Source: Lachnospiraceae bacterium UBA3632 (lineage in GTDB: Bacteria; Bacillota; Clostridia; Lachnospirales; Lachnospiraceae). Taken from it: a stretch of DNA of 36,387 nucleotides. A program made the position numbers and the translations under genes. The stretch covers positions 1 to 36,387 of the forward strand of contig DFKZ01000108.1 of NCBI GenBank assembly GCA_002373975.1. Direction: 5' to 3'. Shown piece by piece: positions 7,419 through 16,198 of the stretch. Each line of letters starts with the position of its first letter. Position 1 is the stretch's first letter. Under the pieces are notes generated by a model, which was not told where the DNA came from, ran no database searches, and saw only the letters and a program-made list of their open reading frames with translations.

Positions 7419-7430
7419 TAACATATAAAC
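7403..7430. promoter_or_regulatory. Inverted repeat over the -10 box, candidate GntR operator
   Basis: GTTTATAC (7403-7410) and ATATAAAC (7423-7430) form an inverted repeat with 7 of 8 positions paired, centred on the -10 box. YtrA-type GntR repressors commonly bind such sites in their own promoter, so autoregulation of 7496-10184 is a reasonable inference. Confidence 0.55.
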
Positions 7431-7495
7431 AGTTAAAACACGGACAATCCGGATTGTTTGTGCGATACTGATAAGAAGCTGACGGAGGAGAATGA

Positions 7496-7861
7496 ATGAT
7501 AATACTGCAAAACTCCGGTGTCCCCATATATCAGCAGATAGCAGAGCAGATCAAGGCGGACATAGTAAACGGAAAAATAAAAGAAAACGAATACCTTCCT
7601 TCGATCAGAGGACTTGCCAAGGACCTTAAGATTTCGGTCATCACTACCATGAAGGCTTATGATGAACTGGCGGAAGAGGGATACGTCACAGCCATTCAGG
7701 GAAAGGGTTACCTGGTAAACCCTCAGGATACCGAGATGATGCGGGAACAGCACCTTAGACGGGTGGAGGACGGCCTTACGGATGCCATCAAGGCAGCCAG
7801 ACTGGCAGGGATCGGATCGGAAGAACTAAAGCAGATGCTTGACATGTTATATGACGAATAA
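7496..7861 (+). CDS. GntR-family transcriptional regulator, YtrA type
   Basis: The protein has 121 residues. Residues 10-75 are the GntR winged helix (PIYQQIAEQIKADIVNGKI, then YLPSIRGLAKDLKISVITTMKAYDEL and a GKGYLV wing). A short helical tail of about 45 residues replaces the large effector domain, which defines the YtrA subfamily. These regulators usually repress a linked ABC transporter and respond to cell-envelope stress or antibiotics. Here the linked transporter starts 13 bp downstream. GGAGGAG lies 5 bases before the chosen ATG. The inverted repeat at 7403-7430 is the likely operator. Confidence 0.93.
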   Translation: MIILQNSGVPIYQQIAEQIKADIVNGKIKENEYLPSIRGLAKDLKISVITTMKAYDELAEEGYVTAIQGKGYLVNPQDTEMMREQHLRRVEDGLTDAIKAARLAGIGSEELKQMLDMLYDE

Positions 7862-7874
7862 AAAGGAGAAGACC

Positions 7875-8792
7875 ATGAACTTTGAAGATGTGATTACAGG
7901 AAAAAATATAGAAAAGAGCTTCGGAAGCTTTAAGCTTGACGTTCCCGAGCTCCACATTCCCAAGGGGTTTGCGACCGCTCTTATCGGTGAAAACGGAGCA
8001 GGAAAGACAACGCTCCTGAACCTTCTTACGGGATTGAGACTTGACGGCAGCGGAGAGACGACTTATTTCGGAAAGTACACCGGAGTCGAAAGTGATGATT
8101 CCGTAAAGGATTCCATCGGTTATGTCGGATCGGGATATTACTACCTCCCTCACTGGACCACGACACAGGTTAAGGAGATCACGGGGCTTTTGTTCGACAG
8201 CTTTGACCCGGATAAATTCGACAGGATCGCCAATGCGCTGGCACTCGATCTTAAGGGAAGAATGAATGCACCCAAAAAGGTGAGCGAGCTCTCGGACGGA
8301 AACAAGGTAAAGCTCATGCTCTGCGGTGCACTTGCCAGAAAGACAAACATGCTTATCATGGATGAGCCTGCATCCCCGCTTGATCCCCTGATGCGAGACA
8401 ATCTCTGCGATCTGATAAGAGAATACCTGGATAACGGTCAGGGTGAGAGAAGCGTTTTCTTCTCCACACACAATGTTGCCGATATGGAAAGCGTGACTGA
8501 TTATGCGATGATCATGGAACAGGGAAAGATCGTGGAACAGGGATTTGTCGAGGATCTCAAAGAAAAATACGTGGTTGTAAAAGGTGAAAAAGAAAACGCA
8601 TCAGCCGCAAAAAAGATCCTGTATTCCATGAATGAAGGAAGCTACGGCTTTTCCGGAATCTGCCTTTCGGAAAGATTAAACGAGCTTGCGGGAATGAACA
8701 TTCAGACAGAGAGAGCAAGCCTCACAGATATCTGCGTGGCCGTGATGAAGGCGCATTCCAGACTGAATCTGAGCAGAGATCTTGAGATCTGA
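7875..8792 (+). CDS. ABC transporter ATP-binding protein
   Basis: The protein has 305 residues and is the nucleotide-binding subunit of an ABC-2-type transporter. Walker A GENGAGKT starts at residue 38. The signature region is LSDGNKVKL (degenerate relative to LSGGQ, as is common in YtrB/BcrA-like proteins), Walker B is LLIMDEP and the H-loop is STHN. The C-terminal 90 residues lie beyond the catalytic core. The start is placed at 7875 because AAAAGGAG (7861-7868) lies 6 bases upstream; an in-frame ATG at 7839 lies inside the regulator gene and lacks a site. It is translationally close to the GntR gene and to two membrane subunits downstream, so all four probably form one unit. The substrate is unknown; envelope-active peptides or lipid-type compounds are the usual guess for this class. 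Confidence 0.9.
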   Translation: MNFEDVITGKNIEKSFGSFKLDVPELHIPKGFATALIGENGAGKTTLLNLLTGLRLDGSGETTYFGKYTGVESDDSVKDSIGYVGSGYYYLPHWTTTQVKEITGLLFDSFDPDKFDRIANALALDLKGRMNAPKKVSELSDGNKVKLMLCGALARKTNMLIMDEPASPLDPLMRDNLCDLIREYLDNGQGERSVFFSTHNVADMESVTDYAMIMEQGKIVEQGFVEDLKEKYVVVKGEKENASAAKKILYSMNEGSYGFSGICLSERLNELAGMNIQTERASLTDICVAVMKAHSRLNLSRDLEI

Positions 8793-8803
8793 CGGAGGGG
8801 ATT

Positions 8804-9463
8804 ATGAAAGCTATCAAAACGTACATATCGGTATATCCTGTCTGGTACAGAATACTTGTGTTTATAGCTGTACCGGTGGCGGTGATACTAACAGGTATTG
8901 CAATGCTTGCAAGTGCAAGTGAGGCGGAGGGGTTTGACCGGGGATTCATCATAGGCTTCAGTGCATCGATCCTCGTATACGCAGAGCTCTTTGGAGAATG
9001 GTTTACCCTGGGAGAAATCTGCGCAAGAAAAGGAGCATTCGGTGATGCGGTGCTGAGTTCGCCCAACGGAAGACTGTTTGTAAAGCGGTTTGCAACGGTG
9101 GATACATTAAGAAAGGTACTGGGATATCCGCTGGTGTTTGTTATACAGCAGCTGGTGGTGCTGGCACTGAGCCCGGATTCGGCAAGTATAATGGACGGAG
9201 TATTTATCGGATTCATATTTGCCTTTTCCATAATGGCGGGAATCATGGTCATCAGGAAGACCAAAGCAGCGGCATTAAGGTTTTTATCCCTGCTGGTAAC
9301 ATCAACATGTATGATCACACTTGGAGTACCTTACGCATTTGTGCCGGTTCCGGCGGTAAAGCTCGTGATAGGTGTGACAGCTGCAATACTTTCGATCCTA
9401 TTTGCCTTTTTGTCAATGAGATCGGTAGTAAAGAGCTCTAAGGAGGATTATTACGATGAATAA
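8804..9463 (+). CDS. ABC transporter membrane subunit (first)
   Basis: The protein has 219 residues, mostly hydrophobic, with about six membrane segments (for example near 15-37, 47-65, 105-125, 130-150, 160-180 and 185-205). There are no enzymatic motifs. It starts 11 bp after the ATPase gene behind GACGGAGGGG, and its last 8 bases overlap the next gene, so translation is probably coupled. Position and topology make it a permease subunit of the YtrA-controlled transporter. It is too divergent to name beyond that. Confidence 0.75.
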   Translation: MKAIKTYISVYPVWYRILVFIAVPVAVILTGIAMLASASEAEGFDRGFIIGFSASILVYAELFGEWFTLGEICARKGAFGDAVLSSPNGRLFVKRFATVDTLRKVLGYPLVFVIQQLVVLALSPDSASIMDGVFIGFIFAFSIMAGIMVIRKTKAAALRFLSLLVTSTCMITLGVPYAFVPVPAVKLVIGVTAAILSILFAFLSMRSVVKSSKEDYYDE

Positions 9464-10184
9464 AAACGGAAAAATGTTGATCAAAGGCATAAAGCTGATG
9501 AAATATTCGCTGGCTTTCAGGCTTAATATTGTGCTTATGATCGTGTTTACGGTGCTCGGCCTGGCTTACGAAGTAACTACTGTCTTTTCACAGATGGGAG
9601 GAGATCCTTCCAGAGGAATCACAAATTACAACGGTGTCTGGATGCTTGCACTTAGTCCTTTTTACGCAATACAGCTGATGTACGGTCTCAGCCTTTCGGG
9701 AGTTATCCAGAGCTCCGGCGCCAAAAAGAGCCTGCTGGTCTACTCGGCTGTAGGGTACAAAGCGGTTGCGGAGATCATATGCTTCGCCCTGCTGGCGGTA
9801 ACCAGATATCTTTGCTGCAAACTCTCGGGTGTATACAGCGGCGATATCCTTTTCGGACTTATATTCTTCGGATTGTTTTCAATGCTGCTGTCGTTTTATA
9901 CTATCGTAATATACAGATACACGACTCTGGGCTATGTTATAATGCTGCCTGTGATAATCGTGTTTATGCTTGTTCCGGTATTTCTTAACGGGAAAGCGGC
10001 GGCCTTCAGCCCTGTTTTACTTATGAGCAGACTGCCCTTCGGAGACAGCTATGCGGGAAGCCTTGCAGTGGGTGCCCTGATCGTTGTTATGGATATAGCA
10101 CTGTTCTATATTCTGTCAAACCTGTTCTACAAGGTTCCTCTTTCGGAAAAGGCATTCAGACAGCTTCTGTCAAGGTCTAAATAA
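9456..10184 (+). CDS. ABC transporter membrane subunit (second)
   Basis: The protein has 242 residues and about six hydrophobic segments, and starts inside the end of the preceding subunit gene behind TAAGGAGGA. The first 20 residues are basic and probably cytoplasmic. With the preceding subunit it likely forms a heterodimeric channel for the ATPase encoded at 7875-8792. No family signature is recognisable by eye, so the role rests on operon context. No convincing terminator follows before the CPBP gene 91 bp downstream. Confidence 0.75.
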   Translation: MNKNGKMLIKGIKLMKYSLAFRLNIVLMIVFTVLGLAYEVTTVFSQMGGDPSRGITNYNGVWMLALSPFYAIQLMYGLSLSGVIQSSGAKKSLLVYSAVGYKAVAEIICFALLAVTRYLCCKLSGVYSGDILFGLIFFGLFSMLLSFYTIVIYRYTTLGYVIMLPVIIVFMLVPVFLNGKAAAFSPVLLMSRLPFGDSYAGSLAVGALIVVMDIALFYILSNLFYKVPLSEKAFRQLLSRSK

Positions 10185-10275
10185 ACGACATGGCTGTTCA
10201 ATAAAGAAAAAGCAAAAACACTGATCGGATAAAAGAGTTATAATATCTTAAAACATAAAAATAAGGAGTGGGAAA

Positions 10276-11511
10276 ATGGTTAAATTATCAAATCAGGAAA
10301 GATTAAAGCCCTGGATGGGAGTCATCCTATTCGTGATAGGAGTGGTATTTCTTATCTTCCCGGGATCGCTTATGCAGATTAAGTGGGGAATGGGTGGGCT
10401 CATCGCTACAGAGTTTGGATTCCTTGGGATCGCCATACTTTATTGCGTGATACGTAAGGTGAGTATCAAAGAAGTATTCCCGGTCAAAAAGATTACCGCA
10501 AGGGATCTTTTCGGCACACTGTTTATGTTTGCGGGCGGATTCCTCCTAAACCTCATCACTATAGGATTCTCTATGTTAATTCTGAATTTCATAGGATTGG
10601 GAGACAGTCTGAATGAGGCGGCTGCACTTTCGGATTTCCTTTACGGGAGCAAATCTCTATATATCGTTATAATGCTTGTGGCTGCAGTGCTCCCCGCTAT
10701 CTGCGAGGAGGCATTCATGAGAGGAGCAGTGCTTTCCAGTTTCAGATCTCTCAGTAAAGATTGGGTGATCGTGCTCATCATAGGAGCGATGTTCGGGATA
10801 CTGCATCTTTCACCCCTCAGATTCCTCAACACTGCATGCCTCGGCGCAGTGCTGGCGTTTATCATGGTTAAGAAGAATAACATTATCCTTCCCATGATCG
10901 TGCACCTTCTTAACAATCTCATTTCAACACTTGTAGGCTTTTTTGGAACAAATTCCGGCGCGGGAGAGGCTGTAACGGGATCTCTTGAGGGATTGAATTA
11001 CACTTCACTTTTGGGATCATACCTTACAATGGGATTCCTGTGCCCCATTTTCTTCGTTCTCGGAGCTATGCTGCTTGACAGGGAACATCACAGACCCAGA
11101 AGATTCCTTATCGCCGGCATTATATCAGCTGTGCTTCTTTTCGGAGGGATTGCTCTGTCCTCTGCATCAGCATTAAGCGGCGGATCGATCTTCGGTGACA
11201 CTCTGCTCAACTGGAACTACAGCCATGTTGTGACCGAGGAAGACGTGCAGTGCCCCAATCTTGCAGAAGCAGGGATTGAGATAACGGAAGAAAGAAACTA
11301 TATGGTGGTAGTCTCGGCAAATGCCGTAGGTGGGGAGATTACATTTACAATGACAGATGAAAACGGCGAAGAGGTATTTTCCAAAACTTCATCGAATATG
11401 CTTATCGTATCGGAATATATCACCCTTAAACCGGGACACTACACCCTGGAATTTACCGGAGGTGACGATCTGGTGGGAAAGACCTTCGCATACGACGTTA
11501 TAGTCAAGTGA
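10276..11511 (+). CDS. CPBP-family intramembrane metalloprotease with extra C-terminal domain
   Basis: The protein has 411 residues. The eight or so membrane segments carry the three CPBP (CAAX protease/bacteriocin-processing) motifs: EExxxR in CEEAFMRG (E144-E145), FxxxH in FGILH (H177) and HxxxN in HLLNN (H210-N214). These form a glutamate/histidine active site within the membrane. Beyond residue about 315, after a last membrane helix, roughly 90 residues form a soluble beta-rich tail (EEDVQCP...GHYTLEFTGGDD) that is not part of the usual family. AAGGAG lies 7 bases before the ATG. A TATAAT at 10239 could be a -10 box, but I find no matching -35. It may cleave prenylated or small membrane peptides; the substrate is unknown. 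Confidence 0.85.
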   Translation: MVKLSNQERLKPWMGVILFVIGVVFLIFPGSLMQIKWGMGGLIATEFGFLGIAILYCVIRKVSIKEVFPVKKITARDLFGTLFMFAGGFLLNLITIGFSMLILNFIGLGDSLNEAAALSDFLYGSKSLYIVIMLVAAVLPAICEEAFMRGAVLSSFRSLSKDWVIVLIIGAMFGILHLSPLRFLNTACLGAVLAFIMVKKNNIILPMIVHLLNNLISTLVGFFGTNSGAGEAVTGSLEGLNYTSLLGSYLTMGFLCPIFFVLGAMLLDREHHRPRRFLIAGIISAVLLFGGIALSSASALSGGSIFGDTLLNWNYSHVVTEEDVQCPNLAEAGIEITEERNYMVVVSANAVGGEITFTMTDENGEEVFSKTSSNMLIVSEYITLKPGHYTLEFTGGDDLVGKTFAYDVIVK

Positions 11512-11572
11512 CCGGGCCGTTTAAGTTGTCGCAAAAAATCCATCTTAATAAAAAAATGATTAAATTATACAA

Positions 11573-11600
11573 TTGAAATATACTGTAAATGTGGTAAAAT
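11573..11600 (+). promoter_or_regulatory. Candidate promoter for the Cache chemoreceptor
   Basis: TTGAAA (11573-11578), 16-bp spacer, TAAAAT (11595-11600). The predicted start near 11607 leaves a leader of about 70 nt. No sigma-28 motility-type promoter was recognised in the gap. Confidence 0.5.
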
Positions 11601-11676
11601 ATTGTAAATTGTCAGAAAGGGATTCCCCGTTCAGGCATAGAGTTGTACAAGATTAAGTTAAGGATGGTGCGGTAAC

Positions 11677-13686
11677 GTGAAAAAAAGACGCTCATTGAAA
11701 AAGGTACTGTTAACCCAGATCATTATCTTCGTGGCGATCATCATTGTGATCATTACCCAGATAGGGATCAAGCTTCAAGCCGACAATATACAATCTTTAC
11801 TCAACAATGTGCTTGCGAGAGAATCCAATTCTTACGCCAGTGAGGTACACAACTGGTGGAACGGCGTGGAGACCAGAGTGGCACAGACAGCAGATGTCAT
11901 GAGAAATCTTCCGGAGAGCTCCTATGACGATACGCTTTCGATGCTTCTGAATCTCACCTCAACCGATCCCGATTCTCAGGATATCTATATCGCATACGGT
12001 GACAGCATGGTATTCCTTGACGGATCCGGCTGGATTCCTGACGGAACATTCGATTTCACCGACAGAGCATGGTATAAGGGCGCACTGGAAAAGAAAGGTG
12101 ATATCTATACCTCCGAGCCCTACGTGGATGCATCTACTGGAAAGACCTGTCTTGCCTGTGCTGTTATGCTCCGCGACGGAGTTGTGCTCAGCAGCGACGT
12201 AAATTTTGACAAGGTTGCGGAGAAACTTAACAGCTTTGAGTCCGTTTCTCCCGATGCAAAATTCTATATAATCAATAAAGAAACCAAGGATATCCTTGTC
12301 AGTGCCGATCAGAGCATCGTCGGACAGAACCTTTCAAACACCACAGACGGTATAATGCAGGGGCTTGCGCCTGTATTTGATAAATTAAATACAAGTTCTA
12401 AGATCAGCGCTGACAAAGTACTTACCCAGAAGACCCCCGCAGGTGCCATGATGTTTACATCCACCGACATCGAGGGAACCTCATGGGTTGTGGTTAGCGC
12501 AGTCCCTTCAACATACATGAGTAATATGATCGTCAGAGTAATGATGATCACATTCATCAGTGCTCTGATCCTTCTCGGAATACTCAGCTTTGTACTGTTC
12601 CTTGTTATCAGCAAGGCTATCAACCCTGTCACCAAGGTAACCAAGAGCATTACCGACATCAGTGGCGGTGATTTCACCGTTAAGCTTGTTCCCGAAGGAA
12701 ATAACGAGATCACCACTCTCAGTGAGAGACTCAACGAATACATCGAGAACATGAGAGGAACATTGCAGAGTCTAGCCGATATCTCCAGCAATATGAACAC
12801 AAGCGCAGGAGAGTGCTTCGAGATCTCACGCACTCTTTCTGATGCGAACCATTCACAGGGTGAGTCGATCGAGCAGCTCAACTCCACTCTCAACGACATG
12901 AATGCTTCCATCGAGGATATAGCTCATGCTGCAACAGATCTTGCCAACACTTCAAGCGAGCTTTCCGAGAGCGCTGAGAGCGTTAAGGAACTCTGCAGAG
13001 AGACCCTCGATGCTTCCACTACCGGTAAGGATGAAATGTCCAGCATGACAACCAATGTCCGTACCCTTAACGACACCATTTCCGAGCTTACCGAGCTCAT
13101 CAGAAATACAGCCAAGTCCATCGAAGAGATCACAGGTATCACCGATACCATCAATGCAATCTCCGAGCAGACAAATCTCCTTTCCCTCAATGCTTCCATC
13201 GAGGCAGCGAGAGCCGGAGAGGCAGGAAGAGGATTCGCAGTTGTTGCTACCGAGGTCGGAGCGCTTGCACAGCAGTCCACCGAGGCTACAGTTACCATCA
13301 GGAACCTTATCGCAAGTGTTACCAAGAACATCGAGGATATCAACGAGAAGGCTGATACCTGTGCGGCTGATATGGAAGCCTGCATGAGCGGCGTTGAGAA
13401 TGCCAACAAGTCCTTCGATACGATCTATGATGATGTTGCAAAGGCTACCGAGGGCATCAACGGAATCGCAGACGGAATCGAGAGGATCAACGATGTAGCT
13501 ACCGGAAATGCAGCTACCACAGAGGAGCAGGCATCCACCATCAACGAGATCCTCGGCCTCAGCGACAGGATCGTGGATGAGAGCAATAAGCTCCTTTCCG
13601 AGACCGAGAATATCACATCGATCTCAGAGAACCTCAACAGCTATTCCGACGAGATCAAATCCGATCTTTCACAGTATCAGGTTTAA
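11677..13686 (+). CDS. Methyl-accepting chemotaxis protein with extracellular Cache-type sensor
   Basis: The protein has 669 residues. A first membrane helix spans about 8-30, an extracellular dCache-like domain about 31-283 (DRAWYKGAL...GDIYTSEPYVDASTGK is typical), a second helix about 284-312 and a HAMP linker about 313-365. The signalling coiled coil follows, with the conserved tip from E497 (NLLSLNASIEAARAGEAG). It should bind a small ligand outside the cell and control CheA. The start is a GTG; earlier ATG or GTG codons run into a stop at once. AAGGA at 11660-11664 is 12 bases away, a long spacing that suggests modest translation. No adaptation pentapeptide is seen at the C-terminus. 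Confidence 0.93.
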   Translation: MKKRRSLKKVLLTQIIIFVAIIIVIITQIGIKLQADNIQSLLNNVLARESNSYASEVHNWWNGVETRVAQTADVMRNLPESSYDDTLSMLLNLTSTDPDSQDIYIAYGDSMVFLDGSGWIPDGTFDFTDRAWYKGALEKKGDIYTSEPYVDASTGKTCLACAVMLRDGVVLSSDVNFDKVAEKLNSFESVSPDAKFYIINKETKDILVSADQSIVGQNLSNTTDGIMQGLAPVFDKLNTSSKISADKVLTQKTPAGAMMFTSTDIEGTSWVVVSAVPSTYMSNMIVRVMMITFISALILLGILSFVLFLVISKAINPVTKVTKSITDISGGDFTVKLVPEGNNEITTLSERLNEYIENMRGTLQSLADISSNMNTSAGECFEISRTLSDANHSQGESIEQLNSTLNDMNASIEDIAHAATDLANTSSELSESAESVKELCRETLDASTTGKDEMSSMTTNVRTLNDTISELTELIRNTAKSIEEITGITDTINAISEQTNLLSLNASIEAARAGEAGRGFAVVATEVGALAQQSTEATVTIRNLIASVTKNIEDINEKADTCAADMEACMSGVENANKSFDTIYDDVAKATEGINGIADGIERINDVATGNAATTEEQASTINEILGLSDRIVDESNKLLSETENITSISENLNSYSDEIKSDLSQYQV

Positions 13687-13720
13687 AAGCAGGTTTTACG
13701 CAGAAAATGCCTGATTCAGG

Positions 13721-13749
13721 TTGATTTAAACACTAGCATTTGTTATAAT
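13721..13749 (+). promoter_or_regulatory. Promoter of the MFS transporter gene, abutting a terminator
   Basis: TTGATT (13721-13726), 17-bp spacer and perfect TATAAT (13744-13749). The expected start near 13756 falls inside the left arm of the terminator hairpin beginning at 13750. Confidence 0.75.
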
Positions 13750-13788
13750 ATATACCGCTTGCGCGAGTTGCGTGGGCGGTATATTTTT
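13750..13788 (+). terminator. Intrinsic terminator after the chemoreceptor
   Basis: A 9-bp stem ATATACCGC (13750-13758)/GCGGTATAT (13776-13784) is followed by a T-run. It would stop transcripts from the chemoreceptor. Transcripts starting at the promoter 13721-13749 would lack most of the left arm and pass through. Confidence 0.75.
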
Positions 13789-13870
13789 ACTTCACACTTT
13801 TACTTTACAGAATAGTTCTGAGAGCTCTCTATAAAGAAAAGCTATTTTACGAAAAGGAAGGGTTTTAATT

Positions 13871-15373
13871 ATGTCAGAAAATGCTAAAGCCGGCGGATGG
13901 CGTGAGAATAAGTGGCTCCGCGGCGCAATTCCCGCTCTGCTCCTTCACATGAGTATCGGTACAGTTTATTGCTGGTCTATCTTCTCACAGGAGATTGCCG
14001 ACTATATCGGATGGTCAAAGGCCTCCGCTGAATGGGCGTTCTCATTCGCTATTTTCTTCCTTGGAATGTCAGCAGCATTCCTCGGAAATATCGTTGAGAA
14101 GGATATCCACAAGTCTTCGCTTATCGCTACAGTATGCTTTGCTTCAGGTATGGCAGGCACCGGATTCTTTATATGGTATGGCGGAAATCACCCGCACAGC
14201 GTACTTGCTCTGGTAGGTATCTATATCTGCTACGGTTTTATCATGGGTGTAGGTCTCGGAACAGGTTATCTTTCACCCGTTAAGACACTCATGCTCTGGT
14301 TCGAGGATCGTAAGGGACTTGCTACCGGACTTGCTGTTGCCGGTTTTGGCGCAGCTAAGGCAATCGCTTCCCCCATCATGACATGGATGCTTGTTGCACT
14401 GAGCACCAATCTGGATGCTGAAGGTAAGGTAAATGACGGCATGGGATGCGGAAACGGAGTATGGAAGATGTTCCTCATACTCGCTGCAGTATACTTTGTA
14501 CTTATGTTCATCGGACACCTTCTTCTCAAGAAGCCTGCAGGATGGCATGAGCCCACCGGAGCAGAGAAGGGACCTTCAATGTTCCAGGTTATCAAGTCAA
14601 AGCCCATCGGAACATACATCGGCATCTGGCTTATGTTTTATATCAACATCACCTGCGGTCTTGCTCTTATCTCCCAGGAGAAGATGATCGTAAAGTGCAT
14701 CGGTCTTGCCGCGATGGCAGGCGTTATGTCCACGATCTCCGCTATTTTCAACGCGGGCGGACGTCTCGGCTTCTCAGCTGTGGCTGACGGAATGAAGGAC
14801 AGAAACACTGTTTACAAGATCATATTTATTATTTCCATCGCTCTTACCGGAATCGTAATCCTTACAAGGGGAATCGGTAACGCATTCGACGGAGAAAACC
14901 AGATAATGATTCTAGCAATCCTTGTTCTTGCACTTGTTTTCATGGTAAACGCAGGATACGGTGGTGGATTCTCCAATGTTCCCAACCTTCTTGCCGATCA
15001 CTACGGAATGAGCAATATCTCCGCTATCCATGGACTCACTCTTTCCGCATGGGCATTTGCGGGACTTTCCGGAAACCAGATGGCTACACTGATAGTAAAT
15101 AAAACTAATCAGTGGCTCTATATGGATAAAGCTTCCCACAAGTTTTATCAGCTTGATTATGCTACTCAGAAGGCTCAGGAGTTTGCGGCTCAAAACGGAC
15201 TGGAATTCGATAAAGCATTGGCTAAGTTATTCGATAAAGTAAGTCCTGCCGGCTATCAGAATGTGTTGTATTTTACGATAGGACTCTACATTGTGGCACT
15301 TCTTCTTTCACTCTTCCTTGTAAGACCTTCACAGAAGGCTCTTGAGGCAAAGGCAGCAAAGAAAGCAAAATAA
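13871..15373 (+). CDS. OFA-family MFS transporter (oxalate/formate antiporter-like)
   Basis: The protein has 500 residues and about 12 membrane segments, with a soluble loop near 410-460. The N-terminal stretch LLLHMSIGTVYCWSIF, the region YGFIMGVGLGTGYLSPVKT and WFEDRKGLATGLAVAGFG are hallmarks of the OFA (oxalate:formate antiporter) group of the major facilitator superfamily. Members exchange small carboxylates, but substrates differ and cannot be assigned here. GGAAGG precedes the ATG and the gene has its own promoter at 13721-13749. queH follows after 19 bp with no terminator between, so they may be co-transcribed. Confidence 0.9.
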   Translation: MSENAKAGGWRENKWLRGAIPALLLHMSIGTVYCWSIFSQEIADYIGWSKASAEWAFSFAIFFLGMSAAFLGNIVEKDIHKSSLIATVCFASGMAGTGFFIWYGGNHPHSVLALVGIYICYGFIMGVGLGTGYLSPVKTLMLWFEDRKGLATGLAVAGFGAAKAIASPIMTWMLVALSTNLDAEGKVNDGMGCGNGVWKMFLILAAVYFVLMFIGHLLLKKPAGWHEPTGAEKGPSMFQVIKSKPIGTYIGIWLMFYINITCGLALISQEKMIVKCIGLAAMAGVMSTISAIFNAGGRLGFSAVADGMKDRNTVYKIIFIISIALTGIVILTRGIGNAFDGENQIMILAILVLALVFMVNAGYGGGFSNVPNLLADHYGMSNISAIHGLTLSAWAFAGLSGNQMATLIVNKTNQWLYMDKASHKFYQLDYATQKAQEFAAQNGLEFDKALAKLFDKVSPAGYQNVLYFTIGLYIVALLLSLFLVRPSQKALEAKAAKKAK

Positions 15374-15392
15374 AACCGGATAGTAATCCCTT

Positions 15393-16094
15393 ATGGACAG
15401 AAAACGAAATTATCAAAACGAACTGGAAAAGATTATAAAGAAGGCGGACCATGACAATCCGCCTTCGCTTCTTTTACACGCATGTTGCGCTCCCTGCAGC
15501 AGCTATTGTCTGGAGTATCTGAGCAAACACTTCAAGGTGACGGTGTTTTATTATAATCCCAACATCACACCATGGGAGGAATACAGGAAGCGCGTGGCGG
15601 AGGAAAAGAAGCTGATAGCGGCATATAACTCCGAAATAATATGGGGCGAGAGAGAAGGCCATCCCATCGGGATCCGCGAAGCGGATTACGAACCAAGCAA
15701 ATTCTATGATGCCGTAAGAGGCCTTGAAAAGCTGGGAGAGGGAAGTGAAAGATGTGAAAAGTGTTTTGAGCTTCGCCTTGAAAAGACGGCAAGAGCCATG
15801 GGTGACGGATACGACTATTTCACCACCACTCTTACCATTTCTCCCCTTAAGGATGCTGATAAGCTCAATAAGATCGGTGAAAGGATCGCTGAAAAATACA
15901 AGCTTAAATGGCTCCCTTCGGACTTTAAAAAGAAGGACGGATTCAAGCGCTCCACCGAGCTTTCCGAAAAGTACGGATTATACCGCCAGGATTACTGCGG
16001 ATGTCTCTTTTCAAAGGCTGAGAGGGACGTGCAAAAGAGTCTGGCAGGGGGAAGAGAGCTTTCTGCTGTGGGCGGAACCAAGAAGATCATCTGA
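15393..16094 (+). CDS. queH: Epoxyqueuosine reductase QueH
   Basis: The protein has 233 residues. It matches the DUF208/QueH family, which reduces epoxyqueuosine to queuosine in tRNA using an Fe-S cluster and replaces QueG in many Firmicutes. Seen here are HACCAPCSSYC (C31, C32, C35), the YYNPNITPWEEY strand-loop, ERCEKCFELRL, TTLTISPLKD and the terminal DYCGCLFS. The cysteine pairs are those expected for cluster binding and redox chemistry. The upstream ribosome binding site is poor, so translation may depend on coupling to the MFS gene 19 bp before it. No other queuosine genes are in the window; the target tRNAs include tRNA-Asn(GTT), which is encoded at 126-197. Confidence 0.92.
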   Translation: MDRKRNYQNELEKIIKKADHDNPPSLLLHACCAPCSSYCLEYLSKHFKVTVFYYNPNITPWEEYRKRVAEEKKLIAAYNSEIIWGEREGHPIGIREADYEPSKFYDAVRGLEKLGEGSERCEKCFELRLEKTARAMGDGYDYFTTTLTISPLKDADKLNKIGERIAEKYKLKWLPSDFKKKDGFKRSTELSEKYGLYRQDYCGCLFSKAERDVQKSLAGGRELSAVGGTKKII

Positions 16095-16198
16095 AAAGAA
16101 TAAAAAAAGAGTTCGATTTAAAAAAAGTATTTATAAAAAAGTTATTTTTCTTTAATTAATTTTGAAGTACATCGGTGATATACTGTGAAAGGTTTGAC

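Noticed and set aside
16156..16184. Promoter TTAATT-N17-TATACT before argS
   Set aside because: The start would fall at about 16191, inside the ribosome binding site of argS, so it could not make a normally translated message.
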